Positions 27,707 to 36,306 of a DNA stretch of 42,870 nt are shown here, in pieces. The stretch covers positions 1 to 42,870 of the forward strand of contig JAINDL010000074.1 in the NCBI GenBank assembly GCA_019931245.1, given 5' to 3'. Position numbers and translations under genes: made by a program. The notes below the pieces were generated by a model. It was not told the DNA's origin. It ran no database searches and worked only from the letters and a program-made list of their open reading frames with translations. Source of the stretch: Bryobacteraceae bacterium CoA2 C42. Its GTDB lineage: Bacteria; Acidobacteriota; Terriglobia; Bryobacterales; Bryobacteraceae. The stretch's first letter is position 1. Each line of letters begins with the position of its first letter.

Positions 27707-28762
27707 ATGAAGCAATTCGCCAGTCAACTGGAAGCCAATCAGACCGTCCAGAGCACTTTTCTCGTGCTCCAAAAGGAGATCCGGCAGAAAAAGACCGGGG
27801 AGCCGTATCTGTCGCTCACGTTGGGCGACAAATCGGGCGAGGTGGATGCCAAAATGTGGGACCACGTCGCCGAGGTGATGGACACCTTCGACCGGCATGA
27901 TTTCGTCAAGGTCCGCGGGCTCGCGGCGGTTTACCAGAACCGGATGCAGTTAACCGTACACAAGCTGCAACGGGCCGACGATCGGGAGGTGGATAAAGCC
28001 GACTTCTTCCCCGTTTCCGCGCGCGACCGCGGCGAGATGTTCGCCGAGTTGCGGCAGCACGTCGACCGGATGACCGACCCCCATCTGAAGGCGCTGATTG
28101 AGGCCTTCTTCCGCGATCCGGTGCTCGTCGAGAAGTTCCAGACCGCCCCGGCGGCCAAGACGATTCACCACGCCTGGATCGGCGGACTGCTCGAACACGT
28201 CCTATCGCTGGCCACCCTGGCCGCGTTCACGGCGCGGCACTACCCCGGGGTCAACGCGGACCTGCTGCTGACCGGGGTGATTCTGCACGATATCGGCAAG
28301 ATCGAAGAGCTGACCTACGACCGCGGTTTCGGCTACTCGGACGAGGGACAGCTGGTGGGCCATATCCTGATCGGCCTGCGGATGATTGAAGCCAAAGTGC
28401 GGGAGGTGCCCGGCTTTCCGCCCCGGCTGAAGTGGCTGGTGGAGCATCTGGTGGCGAGTCATCACGGGGAACTGGCCTTCGGGTCGCCCAAGACGCCGGC
28501 GACGCTCGAGGCAATGCTGCTGCATCACCTGGACAACCTGGATTCCAAGGTGGAGACGGTGCGGCAGGTAGTCGGCCGGGATCCGCTCGTCGAGGGCAAC
28601 TGGACCGCCTACGTGCCGTCGCTCGAGCGGACGCTGCTCAAGCAGGACCGCTATCTGCAGGCCGCGCCGCCGCGGCCGGCCGCGGCGGCGAAGCCGGAGC
28701 CGGCCCGCCCGTCCACCGATTTTGCGAGCAAGCTGGCCGGGGCGCTGCTGCCAAAGGGATAG
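27707..28762 (+). CDS. OB-fold/HD-domain 3'-5' exoribonuclease (YhaM-like)
   Basis: The 351-residue protein combines an N-terminal OB-fold nucleic-acid-binding domain (about residues 15-95; KKTGEPYLSLTLGDKSGEVDAKMW) with an HD phosphohydrolase domain. The HD domain has HHAWIGGLLEHVLSLA at about 150 and the HD pair in LTGVILHDIGKIEEL at about 190, and SHHGELAFGSP supplies a further His. This is the YhaM architecture, a Mn-dependent 3'-5' exonuclease on RNA and ssDNA. A Pro/Ala-rich tail follows. The ATG abuts the previous TAA with no gap, indicating translational coupling. Confidence 0.82.
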   Translation: MKQFASQLEANQTVQSTFLVLQKEIRQKKTGEPYLSLTLGDKSGEVDAKMWDHVAEVMDTFDRHDFVKVRGLAAVYQNRMQLTVHKLQRADDREVDKADFFPVSARDRGEMFAELRQHVDRMTDPHLKALIEAFFRDPVLVEKFQTAPAAKTIHHAWIGGLLEHVLSLATLAAFTARHYPGVNADLLLTGVILHDIGKIEELTYDRGFGYSDEGQLVGHILIGLRMIEAKVREVPGFPPRLKWLVEHLVASHHGELAFGSPKTPATLEAMLLHHLDNLDSKVETVRQVVGRDPLVEGNWTAYVPSLERTLLKQDRYLQAAPPRPAAAAKPEPARPSTDFASKLAGALLPKG

Positions 28763-29158
28763 ATGCCGCGTCCCCCGCTCAGCCGCGACATCCCGCCCCC
28801 GCTCGAACTCGAGTGTCTGCGGGTGCTGTGGGCGCTCGGCGAAGGGAACGCGGCACGGGTACGGGAGGCCCTGGCGCCGGAGCGCCCGCTGGCCTACACC
28901 ACGGTGCTGACGCTGCTCGACCGGCTGGCCAAGCGGGGGCAGCTCGCTCGGCGCAAACAGGGTCGCTCGTATCTATACAAACCCCTTCAGGACCGGGAGA
29001 CGCTCCGGCAGACAGCGGTGGCCGAACTGGTGCACACCTACTTCGACGGGGACACCGCCGGGCTGGTCCGCTGGCTGCAGGCATGGGGGCACGACCACGG
29101 ACGCCGTCGGCCGGAAATGGACCGGAGCGAGCGGCCGCTCGATGCGGCGCTGCTCTGA
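28763..29158 (+). CDS. BlaI/MecI/CopY-family transcriptional regulator (orphan)
   Basis: The 131-residue winged-helix repressor matches the Penicillinase_R family: LELECLRVLWALGEGNAARVREAL, then AYTTVLTLLDRLAKRGQLARRKQGRSYLYKPL (about residues 45-75, recognition helix and wing). A C-terminal dimerisation part follows (LVHTYFDGDTAGLVRWL). These repressors normally pair with an M56/BlaR1 membrane protease that cleaves them, but no such gene is adjacent. It abuts the exoribonuclease stop codon directly. The last 25 residues are charged and not typical of the family. What it represses is unknown. Confidence 0.85.
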   Translation: MPRPPLSRDIPPPLELECLRVLWALGEGNAARVREALAPERPLAYTTVLTLLDRLAKRGQLARRKQGRSYLYKPLQDRETLRQTAVAELVHTYFDGDTAGLVRWLQAWGHDHGRRRPEMDRSERPLDAALL

Positions 29159-29191
29159 GCGAACAGCGCTCCGGCCCGCCCCGTTCTCGGT

Positions 29192-30043
29192 TTACCAGTC
29201 GAGCTTTTCCGGAAAATACTCGTTGAGCAGGTCCGTATAGTAGGGCCGGAGCGCCGCGAACGAGGGCTTGGAATCCGACTTCGAGTAGAGATCGAAGGGA
29301 TTGAACGTCCGCACCCATTCCATCATCGCTTCATCGTGCGGGGTCATCAGGTAGCCGTAGTCGCGTTCCCGGTGGGCGCTGTACCAGCTGTGATAGCGGA
29401 TCATGTACTGGGCCGGTTCGGGAAGATAGGCCTTGGTGACGTGATAGAGGTACTCGTCATGGCCCCAGGACATGCGAACCTGGTCGAGACCGCCGCCGGG
29501 CTGATAGACGCCGCACTCGGTCTGCAACTCCGGTTTGGCCGCGTCCGGGTTGGCCGCGAAAAACTCCGGGAAGACAATCCGGTTGCTCCAGGCGCAGCCG
29601 GTGGGGAAGGTATCGCCAACCACGGCCCACTGCGGTTCGCCCCAGATGGTTAACACCTTGCCGAGGTCGTGGATCAGCCCGGTGACTTGAAACCAACCAG
29701 GGTGACCAGCCGCGCGGATGGCCTCGGCGGTCTGCAGGTTGTGCTCTATCTGGCTGAGATCGGTATCCGGATCGGAGTCATCGACCAGCTCATTCAGCCG
29801 CTCCATCGCCTCCCAGATGCCCATTCGGCCGTGGCGCAGCGGGACGTACTCCGCCAGTTTGGCGCAGGCGAAGTCGTAGGTTTGGAGAGCATGGTTCTGG
29901 CGGTAGAACTCCCGGACTACCGGAGGGGTCGACTCGTCGTAGACGCGAAACTCCTCTTTCGTGCGATCAGCCCGATAGCGCGCTTTGACGTGGTCATCCC
30001 ACTGTTCGAGCGAGTCCAGCGGCCCCTGATGCGTAGCTTCCAT
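29192..30043 (-). CDS. Inositol oxygenase
   Basis: The 283-residue protein aligns end to end with eukaryotic myo-inositol oxygenase (MIOX, about 285 residues), a di-iron HD-like enzyme that cleaves myo-inositol to D-glucuronate. All metal ligands have counterparts: His101 (HNLQTAE), His125 and Asp126 (HDLGKV), His195 (SWGHDEY), His218 (IRYHSWY) and Asp251 (NPFDLYSK). GEPQWAVVGDTFPTGC is also conserved. The ATG at 30043 overlaps the fabH stop (TAATG); an in-frame ATG at 30061 inside fabH is possible. No other inositol or glucuronate catabolism genes are nearby. The gene is much less common in bacteria than in eukaryotes. Confidence 0.9.
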   Translation of the reverse strand: MEATHQGPLDSLEQWDDHVKARYRADRTKEEFRVYDESTPPVVREFYRQNHALQTYDFACAKLAEYVPLRHGRMGIWEAMERLNELVDDSDPDTDLSQIEHNLQTAEAIRAAGHPGWFQVTGLIHDLGKVLTIWGEPQWAVVGDTFPTGCAWSNRIVFPEFFAANPDAAKPELQTECGVYQPGGGLDQVRMSWGHDEYLYHVTKAYLPEPAQYMIRYHSWYSAHRERDYGYLMTPHDEAMMEWVRTFNPFDLYSKSDSKPSFAALRPYYTDLLNEYFPEKLDW

Positions 30044-31047
30044 TAAAATCCCCAGCGCCATAGATTGGCGCCCACGGTATACCCGGCACCGACGGCGGCA
30101 AACAACACGAGATCCCCTTTCTTCAGCCTACCGTGGCTGACCGCATCGCGGGTCGCCAGCGGGATGGTAGCGGCGGTCGTGTTGCCGTAATCGTGAATGT
30201 TGATGACGACCTTTTCGAGCGGCATGCCCAGGCGCTCGGCTACGGCCTGGATAATCCGCCGGTTGGCCTGATGCGGCACAAACACCGAGATATCGTGAAC
30301 GGAGAGGCCGTTGCGGTCGAGAAGGGCCTTCGAGGTATCCGCCATCTTCGAAACGGCATACTTGAAAACCTGATTGCCTTCCTGGTGCACGTAGTGCAGT
30401 TTCTGATCGATCGTAGCGTGCGAAGGGGGCATGCGGCTGCCGCCGGCGGGCATTTTAAGCGCATCGCCGCCGCTGCCGTCCACCTCGTTCAAATAGTCGA
30501 GGAATCCCTCTTCGCCCTCGCCGGCGGTTTCGACGAGGAAGGCGCCGGCGCCGTCGCCGAACAGAATGCAGGTGGCCCGATCTTCGTAGTTGAGAATTCG
30601 CGACATGGTATCGGCGCCGATGACCAGCACCTTTTTCGGCTCCCCGCTGGCCACCAGGTGGGCGGCGGTGGTGAGGCCGTAAACAAAACCCGAGCAGGCC
30701 GCAATCAGATCAAAGCCGAAGGCACCTTTCGCGCCAAGCCGGTCCTGCACCAGACACGCCGTCGAGGGGAAGAACATGTCGGGCGTCACCGTACAGACGA
30801 TGATCGCATGCAACTCCGTCGCGGGGATGCCGCGGGCGGCCAGCGCAGCCTGGGCGGCTTCCACGGCCATGTCCGAGGTCGCCATCTCGGGCGGAGCGAT
30901 GTGTCGCTGGCGGATCCCGGTCCGGTCCACAATCCACTGATCGGAGGTGTCGACCATTTTTTCAAGGTCCTGATTGGTCAGGACGGATGAGGGGGTAAAA
31001 CAACCGAGGGCGGTAATTTTGGCTTTACCCGAGAACGATTTTCCCAA
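30043..31047 (-). CDS. fabH: Beta-ketoacyl-ACP synthase III
   Basis: The 334-residue enzyme starts type II fatty-acid synthesis by condensing an acyl-CoA primer with malonyl-ACP. The Cys-His-Asn triad is visible: FDLIAACSGFVYG (Cys at about residue 117), VPHQANRRII (about 260) and HDYGNTTAATIP (about 290). It also has SDQWIVDRTGIRQRHIA. The start is a TTG at 31047 with GGAG 6 nt upstream, because no ATG precedes the conserved N-terminus. The MIOX gene is translationally coupled to it. It is divergent from the metallopeptidase gene across about 58 bp. Confidence 0.95.
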   Translation of the reverse strand: MGKSFSGKAKITALGCFTPSSVLTNQDLEKMVDTSDQWIVDRTGIRQRHIAPPEMATSDMAVEAAQAALAARGIPATELHAIIVCTVTPDMFFPSTACLVQDRLGAKGAFGFDLIAACSGFVYGLTTAAHLVASGEPKKVLVIGADTMSRILNYEDRATCILFGDGAGAFLVETAGEGEEGFLDYLNEVDGSGGDALKMPAGGSRMPPSHATIDQKLHYVHQEGNQVFKYAVSKMADTSKALLDRNGLSVHDISVFVPHQANRRIIQAVAERLGMPLEKVVINIHDYGNTTAATIPLATRDAVSHGRLKKGDLVLFAAVGAGYTVGANLWRWGF

Positions 31048-31105
31048 TGGAGCTCCGTGCGACGAGGAAGACGGCGATGTCGGCTATCCGCTATGTTACC
31101 TTTTG

Positions 31106-31852
31106 ATGTTAATGCAAGTCGAGAGCGCTGTTCTGTTTGAGACTCCGGCCGAAATTTGCGCCCGCGTCTTCCGGGGCCTGCGTCCCCGGACGCCGGTGCC
31201 CGAGTTCCGGGTCAGCTTCCGGAAATTCGCCAACGCCACCAGCACCATTCGCAGCCGCGGCGGGGTCATGGAGCTAAAGATTACCGACCTGCTGGCCGAG
31301 GCCCCGGCGCCGATTCTCGAGGCCCTGGCGGTCATTCTCCTCTCGAAACTCTTCCGCAAGCCCGTTCCCCCGCACTATAACGAACAATACCGGCGCTATC
31401 TGAACCGTCACGAGGTCCGCCGGGAGATCACTGAACTCCGCCAGACGCGCGGCCGCAAACGGCTCGACCCGCCGGCCGGGCAGACCTACGACCTGATCGA
31501 CCTTTTCGACGCCATGAACGCGCAGTTTTTCGCCGGCGCGCTGCCGCGGCCCACGCTGGGGTGGAGTCGGCAAACTTCGCGGACCATCCTCGGCCACTGC
31601 GACGCCGCGCACAACACGATTGTGCTGTCGCGGATCCTCGATCAGCCGCACGTCCCGCGCTTTGTCGCCGAGTACGTGATGTACCATGAGATGCTCCATC
31701 TGGTGCACCCGGTCGAAAGCCGGGGGGCCAAGCGGTCGATCCATCCACCCGTGTTCCGGGCCGCGGAAAAACAGTTCCCGCAAATCAAGGAAGCCAAGGC
31801 GTTTATCCGCCAGCTATGCTCCCGCTCCTCACCCTATTCGCTCTTGTTCTAG
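31106..31852 (+). CDS. SprT-like zinc metallopeptidase
   Basis: The protein of about 248 residues has the zinc motif YHEMLHLVHP (HExxH at about residue 193) and a following His in KRSIHPPVFRAAEKQF, as in SprT/YgjP-like gluzincins. It also has DLIDLFDAMNAQFFAGALPRPTLGWS, the family opening (substrate-cleft strand). The N-terminal third (FRKFANATSTIRSRGGVMELKITDLLAEAP) is typical of a bacterial subgroup of unknown role. The start is uncertain: ATG codons at 31106 and 31112 are both possible, and neither has a clear Shine-Dalgarno sequence. Its 3' end overlaps the DUF547 gene by 37 bp. Confidence 0.75.
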   Translation: MLMQVESAVLFETPAEICARVFRGLRPRTPVPEFRVSFRKFANATSTIRSRGGVMELKITDLLAEAPAPILEALAVILLSKLFRKPVPPHYNEQYRRYLNRHEVRREITELRQTRGRKRLDPPAGQTYDLIDLFDAMNAQFFAGALPRPTLGWSRQTSRTILGHCDAAHNTIVLSRILDQPHVPRFVAEYVMYHEMLHLVHPVESRGAKRSIHPPVFRAAEKQFPQIKEAKAFIRQLCSRSSPYSLLF

Positions 31853-32490
31853 CCGACCCGGCCGAGTTCGACCGCGTGCTGGCGAAGTTCGTGCGGTCCG
31901 ATGGCCGCGTGCGCTACGCCGCGCTGCGCGCCGATCTGACCCCGTTGACCCGCTACGTCGAGGCCCTCGCCGCGCCGCCGCCCCCCTTCCCAACCCGGCA
32001 GGCGGAGTTGGCCTACTGGATCAACGCCTACAACGCCCTCGTGCTCCACTCGATGGCCGCCGACTATCCGGGCGCGCGGAAACGCCTGACGGGCGCGCTC
32101 GGCCGGGCCTACTACTTCTACGGGCGCCGGTTCCGAATCGGTGGACGGTCCCGATCGCTGGCCGATCTTGAAAACAACACCATCCGCCGCCTGGGCGAAC
32201 CGCGGATCCATTTCGCGATCGTCTGCGCCTCGGTGGGCTGCCCGTGGCTGGCGCCGCGGGCGTATACGGGCGAGAACCTGGACGCCTTGCTGGAGGAACG
32301 AACGCGGCTTTTCTTTTCTCAAGAAAGAAACTGCGGGCTGCACGAGCCGGGCGTGGTGCGGCTGTCGCCGATCTTCGACTGGTTTCGGGAGGACTTCCCG
32401 CCCGGATTTGTCGAGCGCTACCGGCCAGAGGCGGCAGGGCGGAAGCGGAAGTTCGCCGACTGGGATTGGTCGTTGAACGACGCCCCGTAG
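31816..32490 (+). CDS. DUF547 domain-containing exported protein
   Basis: The 224-residue protein has a short signal-like N-terminus (MLPLLTLFALVLA) and the DUF547 pattern: YAALRADLTPLTRYVEAL, ELAYWINAYNALVLHSM (about residue 68), the IHFAIVCASVGCPWL block with two Cys (about 135), and FDWFREDF near the end. Its function is unknown. The two conserved Cys and export could indicate a redox or thiol-peptidase-like role, but that is inference. It overlaps the metallopeptidase gene by 37 bp, so the two are cotranscribed. Confidence 0.75.
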   Translation: MLPLLTLFALVLADPAEFDRVLAKFVRSDGRVRYAALRADLTPLTRYVEALAAPPPPFPTRQAELAYWINAYNALVLHSMAADYPGARKRLTGALGRAYYFYGRRFRIGGRSRSLADLENNTIRRLGEPRIHFAIVCASVGCPWLAPRAYTGENLDALLEERTRLFFSQERNCGLHEPGVVRLSPIFDWFREDFPPGFVERYRPEAAGRKRKFADWDWSLNDAP

Positions 32491-32509
32491 CCGGTCTCGC
32501 CGGATCTTC

Positions 32510-32539
32510 CTGACGAAGGTGGAACGAGTCTGATATATT
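32510..32539 (+). promoter_or_regulatory. Promoter of the molybdenum hydroxylase operon
   Basis: CTGACG (-35, 32510-32515) and TATATT (-10, 32534-32539) are separated by 18 bp. The predicted leader of about 35 nt contains AGGAAGG before the TTG start at 32581. Confidence 0.55.
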
Positions 32540-32548
32540 CAGATTCGT
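32524..32548 (+). promoter_or_regulatory. Palindromic operator candidate over the -10 box
   Basis: The imperfect palindrome has 10-bp arms ACGAGTCTGA and TCAGATTCGT (one mismatch) around TATAT. It covers the -10 box of the coxS-like gene, the classic position of a repressor site. The regulator is not identified. Confidence 0.5.
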
Positions 32549-32580
32549 CCGTTTGAATTCCCTAGAAAGGAAGGTGTCCG

Positions 32581-33210
32581 TTGAGCTCTTCGAAAGAAAA
32601 ACCGAAGGATCGGCAGCCCAAGAGTGCATTTTCACGCCGGAGTTGGCTCCAGGGCGCGGGTGTCTCGGGCAGTGTGCTGACCACTGGCCTGTTGGCGGAA
32701 GAAGCCCAGGCGCAGACCGCTGCGAACGTAATGTCGGGAGAGGTCGAGATTACCCTCGACATCAACGGCAAAAAACGGAGTGTGAAAGTTGAGCCCCGCG
32801 TGACGCTTCTCGATGCCCTGCGAAACCGGCTCGACATGACCGGCGCCAAGCGCGTCTGCGACCGCGGCACCTGCGGCGCCTGTACGGTGATTGTGGGCGG
32901 CAAAGTGATGTACGGCTGCTCCGTGCTGGCGGTGGATGCGGTGGGCAAGCCCATTCAAACCATCGAAGGGCTGGCGCCGGAAGGGCAGTTACACCCGGTT
33001 TCAAAGGCCTTCGTCAATCACGACGCCCAGCAGTGCGGCTACTGCACGCCGGGCTTCATCATGGCGACCAAAGGATTCCTCGATCGCAATCCGAACCCCA
33101 CCACCGAGCAGATCGATAAGGCTCTTTCGGGCAATCTCTGCCGGTGCGGAACCTACATGGGCATGAAGGCCGCGGTGCTCGAAGCGGCAAAGGAGATCAA
33201 GAATGGCTGA
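32581..33210 (+). CDS. Periplasmic molybdenum hydroxylase, 2Fe-2S subunit with Tat signal (PaoA/CoxS-like)
   Basis: The 209-residue subunit starts with a Tat signal (SRRSWLQGAGVSG at residues 18-30, then a hydrophobic stretch ending EAQAQ near 45). Two [2Fe-2S] domains follow: plant-ferredoxin type with Cys93, Cys98, Cys101 and Cys113, and the four-helix domain with Cys152, Cys155, Cys187 and Cys189. The arrangement matches E. coli PaoA, where only this subunit carries the Tat signal and the assembled heterotrimer is exported together. The start is a TTG with AGGAAGG 7 nt upstream. The stop overlaps the next gene by 8 bp. Confidence 0.9.
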   Translation: MSSSKEKPKDRQPKSAFSRRSWLQGAGVSGSVLTTGLLAEEAQAQTAANVMSGEVEITLDINGKKRSVKVEPRVTLLDALRNRLDMTGAKRVCDRGTCGACTVIVGGKVMYGCSVLAVDAVGKPIQTIEGLAPEGQLHPVSKAFVNHDAQQCGYCTPGFIMATKGFLDRNPNPTTEQIDKALSGNLCRCGTYMGMKAAVLEAAKEIKNG

Positions 33211-35344
33211 TTACAAGTGGCCTCCGATGGATAAGCGCCGGGTGATGGGCAAGCGGATTGCCCGTCTCGACGGCCCGATGAAGTCTTCGGGCCGCGCCAA
33301 GTACCCGAGCGATATGAACCGCTCCGATCTGCTGTTCGGCGCGCTGCTGACCTCTCCCCATGCGCACGCCAAGGTGACGGGCATCGACCTCACCGCCGCG
33401 AAGGCTATCAAGGGCGTCACCGCCATCCGGGTCATCTCCGGCCCGGGAACCGAGATCCAGTGGGCCGGCACCGAAGTCGCCGCCGTCAGCGCGGTAACCG
33501 AAGAGATCGCCCGCGACGCCGTGAAGGCGATCAAGGTGACCTACGAGGTGCTCCCGCATCTGGTAAAGGAAGACAATCTGGCGAAGGTGGGCGCGCGCGC
33601 CAAGGCGGCCGGCGAGCAGGTAACCGGCGATCCGGACAAGGCCTTTGCTGAAGCCGACGCCAAAACGGCCGGCGACTACGGCATTCCCGTCATCACGCAC
33701 TGCTGCCTCGAACCGCACGGTTCCGTAGTGGCCTGGGGCAAGGACAAGATCGACTTCTGGCCCTCGACGCAGGCGGTTTCTACCGTCGGCGGCGACCTCG
33801 CCAAGATGCTCGAACTGCCGGCGACGCAAGTACACGTCGACTGCCAGTACATGGGCGGCGGCTTCGGCGCGAAGTTCCCGGCCGACCGTTGGGGCGCCGA
33901 GGCGGCCCGGCTTTCGAAAGAGTCCGGCGGGCGTCCGGTGAAGATGTTCCTCGACCGCGCAACCGAGTTGACCATTGCCGGGGTACGGCCTTCCCACTTC
34001 GCCAAGATCAAGGTAGCGGGCAAGAAGGACGGCACCATAACCGGCTGGCAGAGCGAATCCTGGGCCACCGGCGGCATTGGCGGCGGCGGCATGGCGCCGC
34101 TTCCCTACGTCTTCACCAACATCCCGAACCGGCGGATGAACCACACGCAGGTCTCGCTGAACACCGGCCCGGCGCGCGCCTGGCGGGCGCCGAACCATCC
34201 GCAGGCCAGCTTCCTGACCTGCGCGGCGATCACCGACTTCGCCGATGCGATCAAGATGGACCCCTACGAGGTCTTCTTCAAGAACGCCGCGGTTTCGGCG
34301 CGTCCGGAAACCTACCGGAAGCAGTTGGCCAAGGCGGCCGAACTGATCGATTGGAAGAAGAAGTACACGCACGGTGCGCAGAAGACCGGCACCCTGCGGC
34401 GCGGTCTCGGCATTGGCATAGCAACCTGGGGTGGCGCCGGCCACGCCTCGAAGTGCAAGATCACCATTCACCCGGACGGCACCGTGGAAGTCGAGCTCGG
34501 CTCGCAGGACATCGGCACCGCGACGCGCACCTGCATCACGCAGGTCGCCGCCGAAACGCTGGGTCTGCCGATGAGCGGCGTAAAGGTGAAGCTGGGCGAC
34601 AACAGCTACCCGCCCTCAGGTCCGTCGGGGGGGTCAACGACCATCGGTGGCGTCAGCTCGTCCACGCGCAAGGCGGCGGTCAACGCGCTGGAGAAGTTGT
34701 TTGAAAAAGTCGCTCCCAGCCTGGGGGTAACCCCGGATCAGCTGGAAGCCGACGATAGCCGGGTCGTCGTCAAGGGCAACCCCGCCAAGGCGATGAGCTG
34801 GAAGCAGGCCTGCCAGAAGATGGGCCCCACTCCGATCAGCGAAATGGGCGAGAACGAGCCGCGCACGGCGGCCCGCGAAGGCCTGAACACGCAGGGCGCC
34901 AGCGGCATTCAGATGGCCGAGGTGGAGGTCGATATCGAAACCGGTGTTGTCCGCATCATCGAGGTCGTGGCCGTGCAGGACTGCGGCCTCGTCGTGAACC
35001 CGAAGACGGCCGAAAGCCAGGTGGCGGGTGCGATGATCATGAGCGTCTGCTCGGCGCTGATGGAAGAGCGGATCACCGACCAGACGACGGGCCGCGTCCT
35101 GAACGCCGACATGGAGTTCTACAAGCTTGCCGGCCTGCCGGACGTGGGCAAACTGACGGTGCACATGGACATCACGCCGGAGCACGACGCCCGTGGCATT
35201 ATCGGCCTCGGTGAGCCGTGCGCGATTGGCGGAATTGCGGCGATTGCGAATGCGGCGGCCAACGCGCTCGGTGTCCGGGTGCCCATGGTCCCGCTGACTC
35301 CCGAACGAGTGCTGGCCGCTCTGGCCAACCGGAGGAATGCGTAA
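33203..35344 (+). CDS. Molybdenum hydroxylase large subunit (xanthine dehydrogenase/aldehyde oxidase family, PaoC-like)
   Basis: The 713-residue catalytic subunit binds the molybdenum cofactor. Landmarks are the N-terminal MGKRIARLDGPMKSSGRAKYPSD, THCCLEPHGSVV (about residue 170), QYMGGGFGAKFPADRWGAEAARLS, NTGPARAWRAPNHPQASFLT, GSQDIGTATRTCITQVAAETLG, GPSGGSTTIGGVSS, and the C-terminal GLGEPCAIGGIAAIANAAANALG with the base-catalyst Glu. The length of about 710 is typical of PaoC/YagR-like enzymes rather than CO dehydrogenase, whose CxxRS active-site loop is absent. The substrate is probably an aldehyde or N-heterocycle. There is no signal of its own; export would depend on the Tat signal of the small subunit. 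Confidence 0.9.
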   Translation: MADYKWPPMDKRRVMGKRIARLDGPMKSSGRAKYPSDMNRSDLLFGALLTSPHAHAKVTGIDLTAAKAIKGVTAIRVISGPGTEIQWAGTEVAAVSAVTEEIARDAVKAIKVTYEVLPHLVKEDNLAKVGARAKAAGEQVTGDPDKAFAEADAKTAGDYGIPVITHCCLEPHGSVVAWGKDKIDFWPSTQAVSTVGGDLAKMLELPATQVHVDCQYMGGGFGAKFPADRWGAEAARLSKESGGRPVKMFLDRATELTIAGVRPSHFAKIKVAGKKDGTITGWQSESWATGGIGGGGMAPLPYVFTNIPNRRMNHTQVSLNTGPARAWRAPNHPQASFLTCAAITDFADAIKMDPYEVFFKNAAVSARPETYRKQLAKAAELIDWKKKYTHGAQKTGTLRRGLGIGIATWGGAGHASKCKITIHPDGTVEVELGSQDIGTATRTCITQVAAETLGLPMSGVKVKLGDNSYPPSGPSGGSTTIGGVSSSTRKAAVNALEKLFEKVAPSLGVTPDQLEADDSRVVVKGNPAKAMSWKQACQKMGPTPISEMGENEPRTAAREGLNTQGASGIQMAEVEVDIETGVVRIIEVVAVQDCGLVVNPKTAESQVAGAMIMSVCSALMEERITDQTTGRVLNADMEFYKLAGLPDVGKLTVHMDITPEHDARGIIGLGEPCAIGGIAAIANAAANALGVRVPMVPLTPERVLAALANRRNA

Positions 35345-36306
35345 TGGAAAACTTTGAATACGCCAATCCCACCACCCTCAAGGAGGCCTTGAGCCTCCTG
35401 ACGGCCGGCGCAGAGGTGCTCGCCGGCGGCACGGACCTGCTCAGCCTGCTGAAGGACGATGTCCACCAGCCCAAGCGGCTAGTGAACATCAAGAACATCA
35501 AGACGCTCGGCGGCATCGCCAAAACCGGCGGGAACATCCGCATCGGCGCCACGGTTACGCTCGATGAGTTGGCCTCTAACCAGCTCATCCGCGCGGCTTA
35601 CCCGTCGCTCGTGCAGGCGGCGCTCGGGGTCACCAGCCCGCAGATCCGCAATATGGGTACCGTCGGCGGCGACCTCTGTCAGCGCCCGCGCTGCTGGTAC
35701 TTCCGCAGCGGCAACGGCCTGCTCAATAAGAGCCTCGTCGAGAACGGCGAGAACAAGTACCATGCCATCTTCGGCTCCGGCTCGGCGCACTTTGTCAGCG
35801 CTTCGAGCCTCGGTCCGGCGCTGGTGGCGCTGGGAGCTACCGTGAAGATCGCGGGTGCCGACGGGAAGACGAAGGATGTACCCGCGAGCCAGTTCTTCAA
35901 GGCCCCGGCCGCCGAGGGCGAACGCGAAATCGCGCTGGCCTCGAACGAGATCGTCACCGAGATCCTCGTCCCCGCTTCGCCCACGAAGAACGCCACCTAC
36001 GAAGTGCGGCACAAGCAGGCGCTCGATTGGCCCCTCGCCACCGCCTCCGTCGCCCTGCGGATGGCCGGAACAAAGGTGACTTCGGCTTCGATCACCCTCG
36101 GCCACGTCGGCCCGACCCCGGTGCGCGCGACCGAAGCGGAAAAGATGCTGGTCGGACAGACCATCACTGCGGACTCGGCCGAAAAGGCGGGAGCGGCGGC
36201 GGTCGCCGGCGCCCAGCCCCTCAGCCAGAATGCGTACAAGGTGCAACTGGCAAAGGTGGCCGTCAAGCGGGCCCTTTTGACGGCGGCAGGCGTCAAAGCT
36301 GTATGA
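35344..36306 (+). CDS. Molybdenum hydroxylase FAD-binding subunit (PaoB/CoxM-like)
   Basis: The 320-residue subunit has the FAD-domain motifs EVLAGGTDLLSLLKDD (about residue 23), NIRIGATVTLDELA (about 65) and the second loop IRNMGTVGGDLCQRPRCWYFR (about 102). The CO-dehydrogenase C-terminal domain follows (TYEVRHKQALDWPLATASVAL, LGHVGPTPVRATEAE). In PaoB and HcrB, Cys residues after the QRxRCxYFR stretch bind an extra [4Fe-4S] cluster. Here the equivalent CNK reads LNK and the later Cys are missing, so the cluster is probably absent or incomplete. The ATG overlaps the previous stop (TAATG), and the stop overlaps the next start (ATGA). Confidence 0.9.
   Translation: MENFEYANPTTLKEALSLLTAGAEVLAGGTDLLSLLKDDVHQPKRLVNIKNIKTLGGIAKTGGNIRIGATVTLDELASNQLIRAAYPSLVQAALGVTSPQIRNMGTVGGDLCQRPRCWYFRSGNGLLNKSLVENGENKYHAIFGSGSAHFVSASSLGPALVALGATVKIAGADGKTKDVPASQFFKAPAAEGEREIALASNEIVTEILVPASPTKNATYEVRHKQALDWPLATASVALRMAGTKVTSASITLGHVGPTPVRATEAEKMLVGQTITADSAEKAGAAAVAGAQPLSQNAYKVQLAKVAVKRALLTAAGVKAV

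Noticed and set aside
33203-36306. Aerobic CO dehydrogenase (coxSML)
   Set aside because: The large subunit lacks the CO-dehydrogenase active-site CxxRS loop and is shorter. The Tat-bearing 2Fe-2S subunit and the S-L-M gene order fit PaoABC-like oxidoreductases better.
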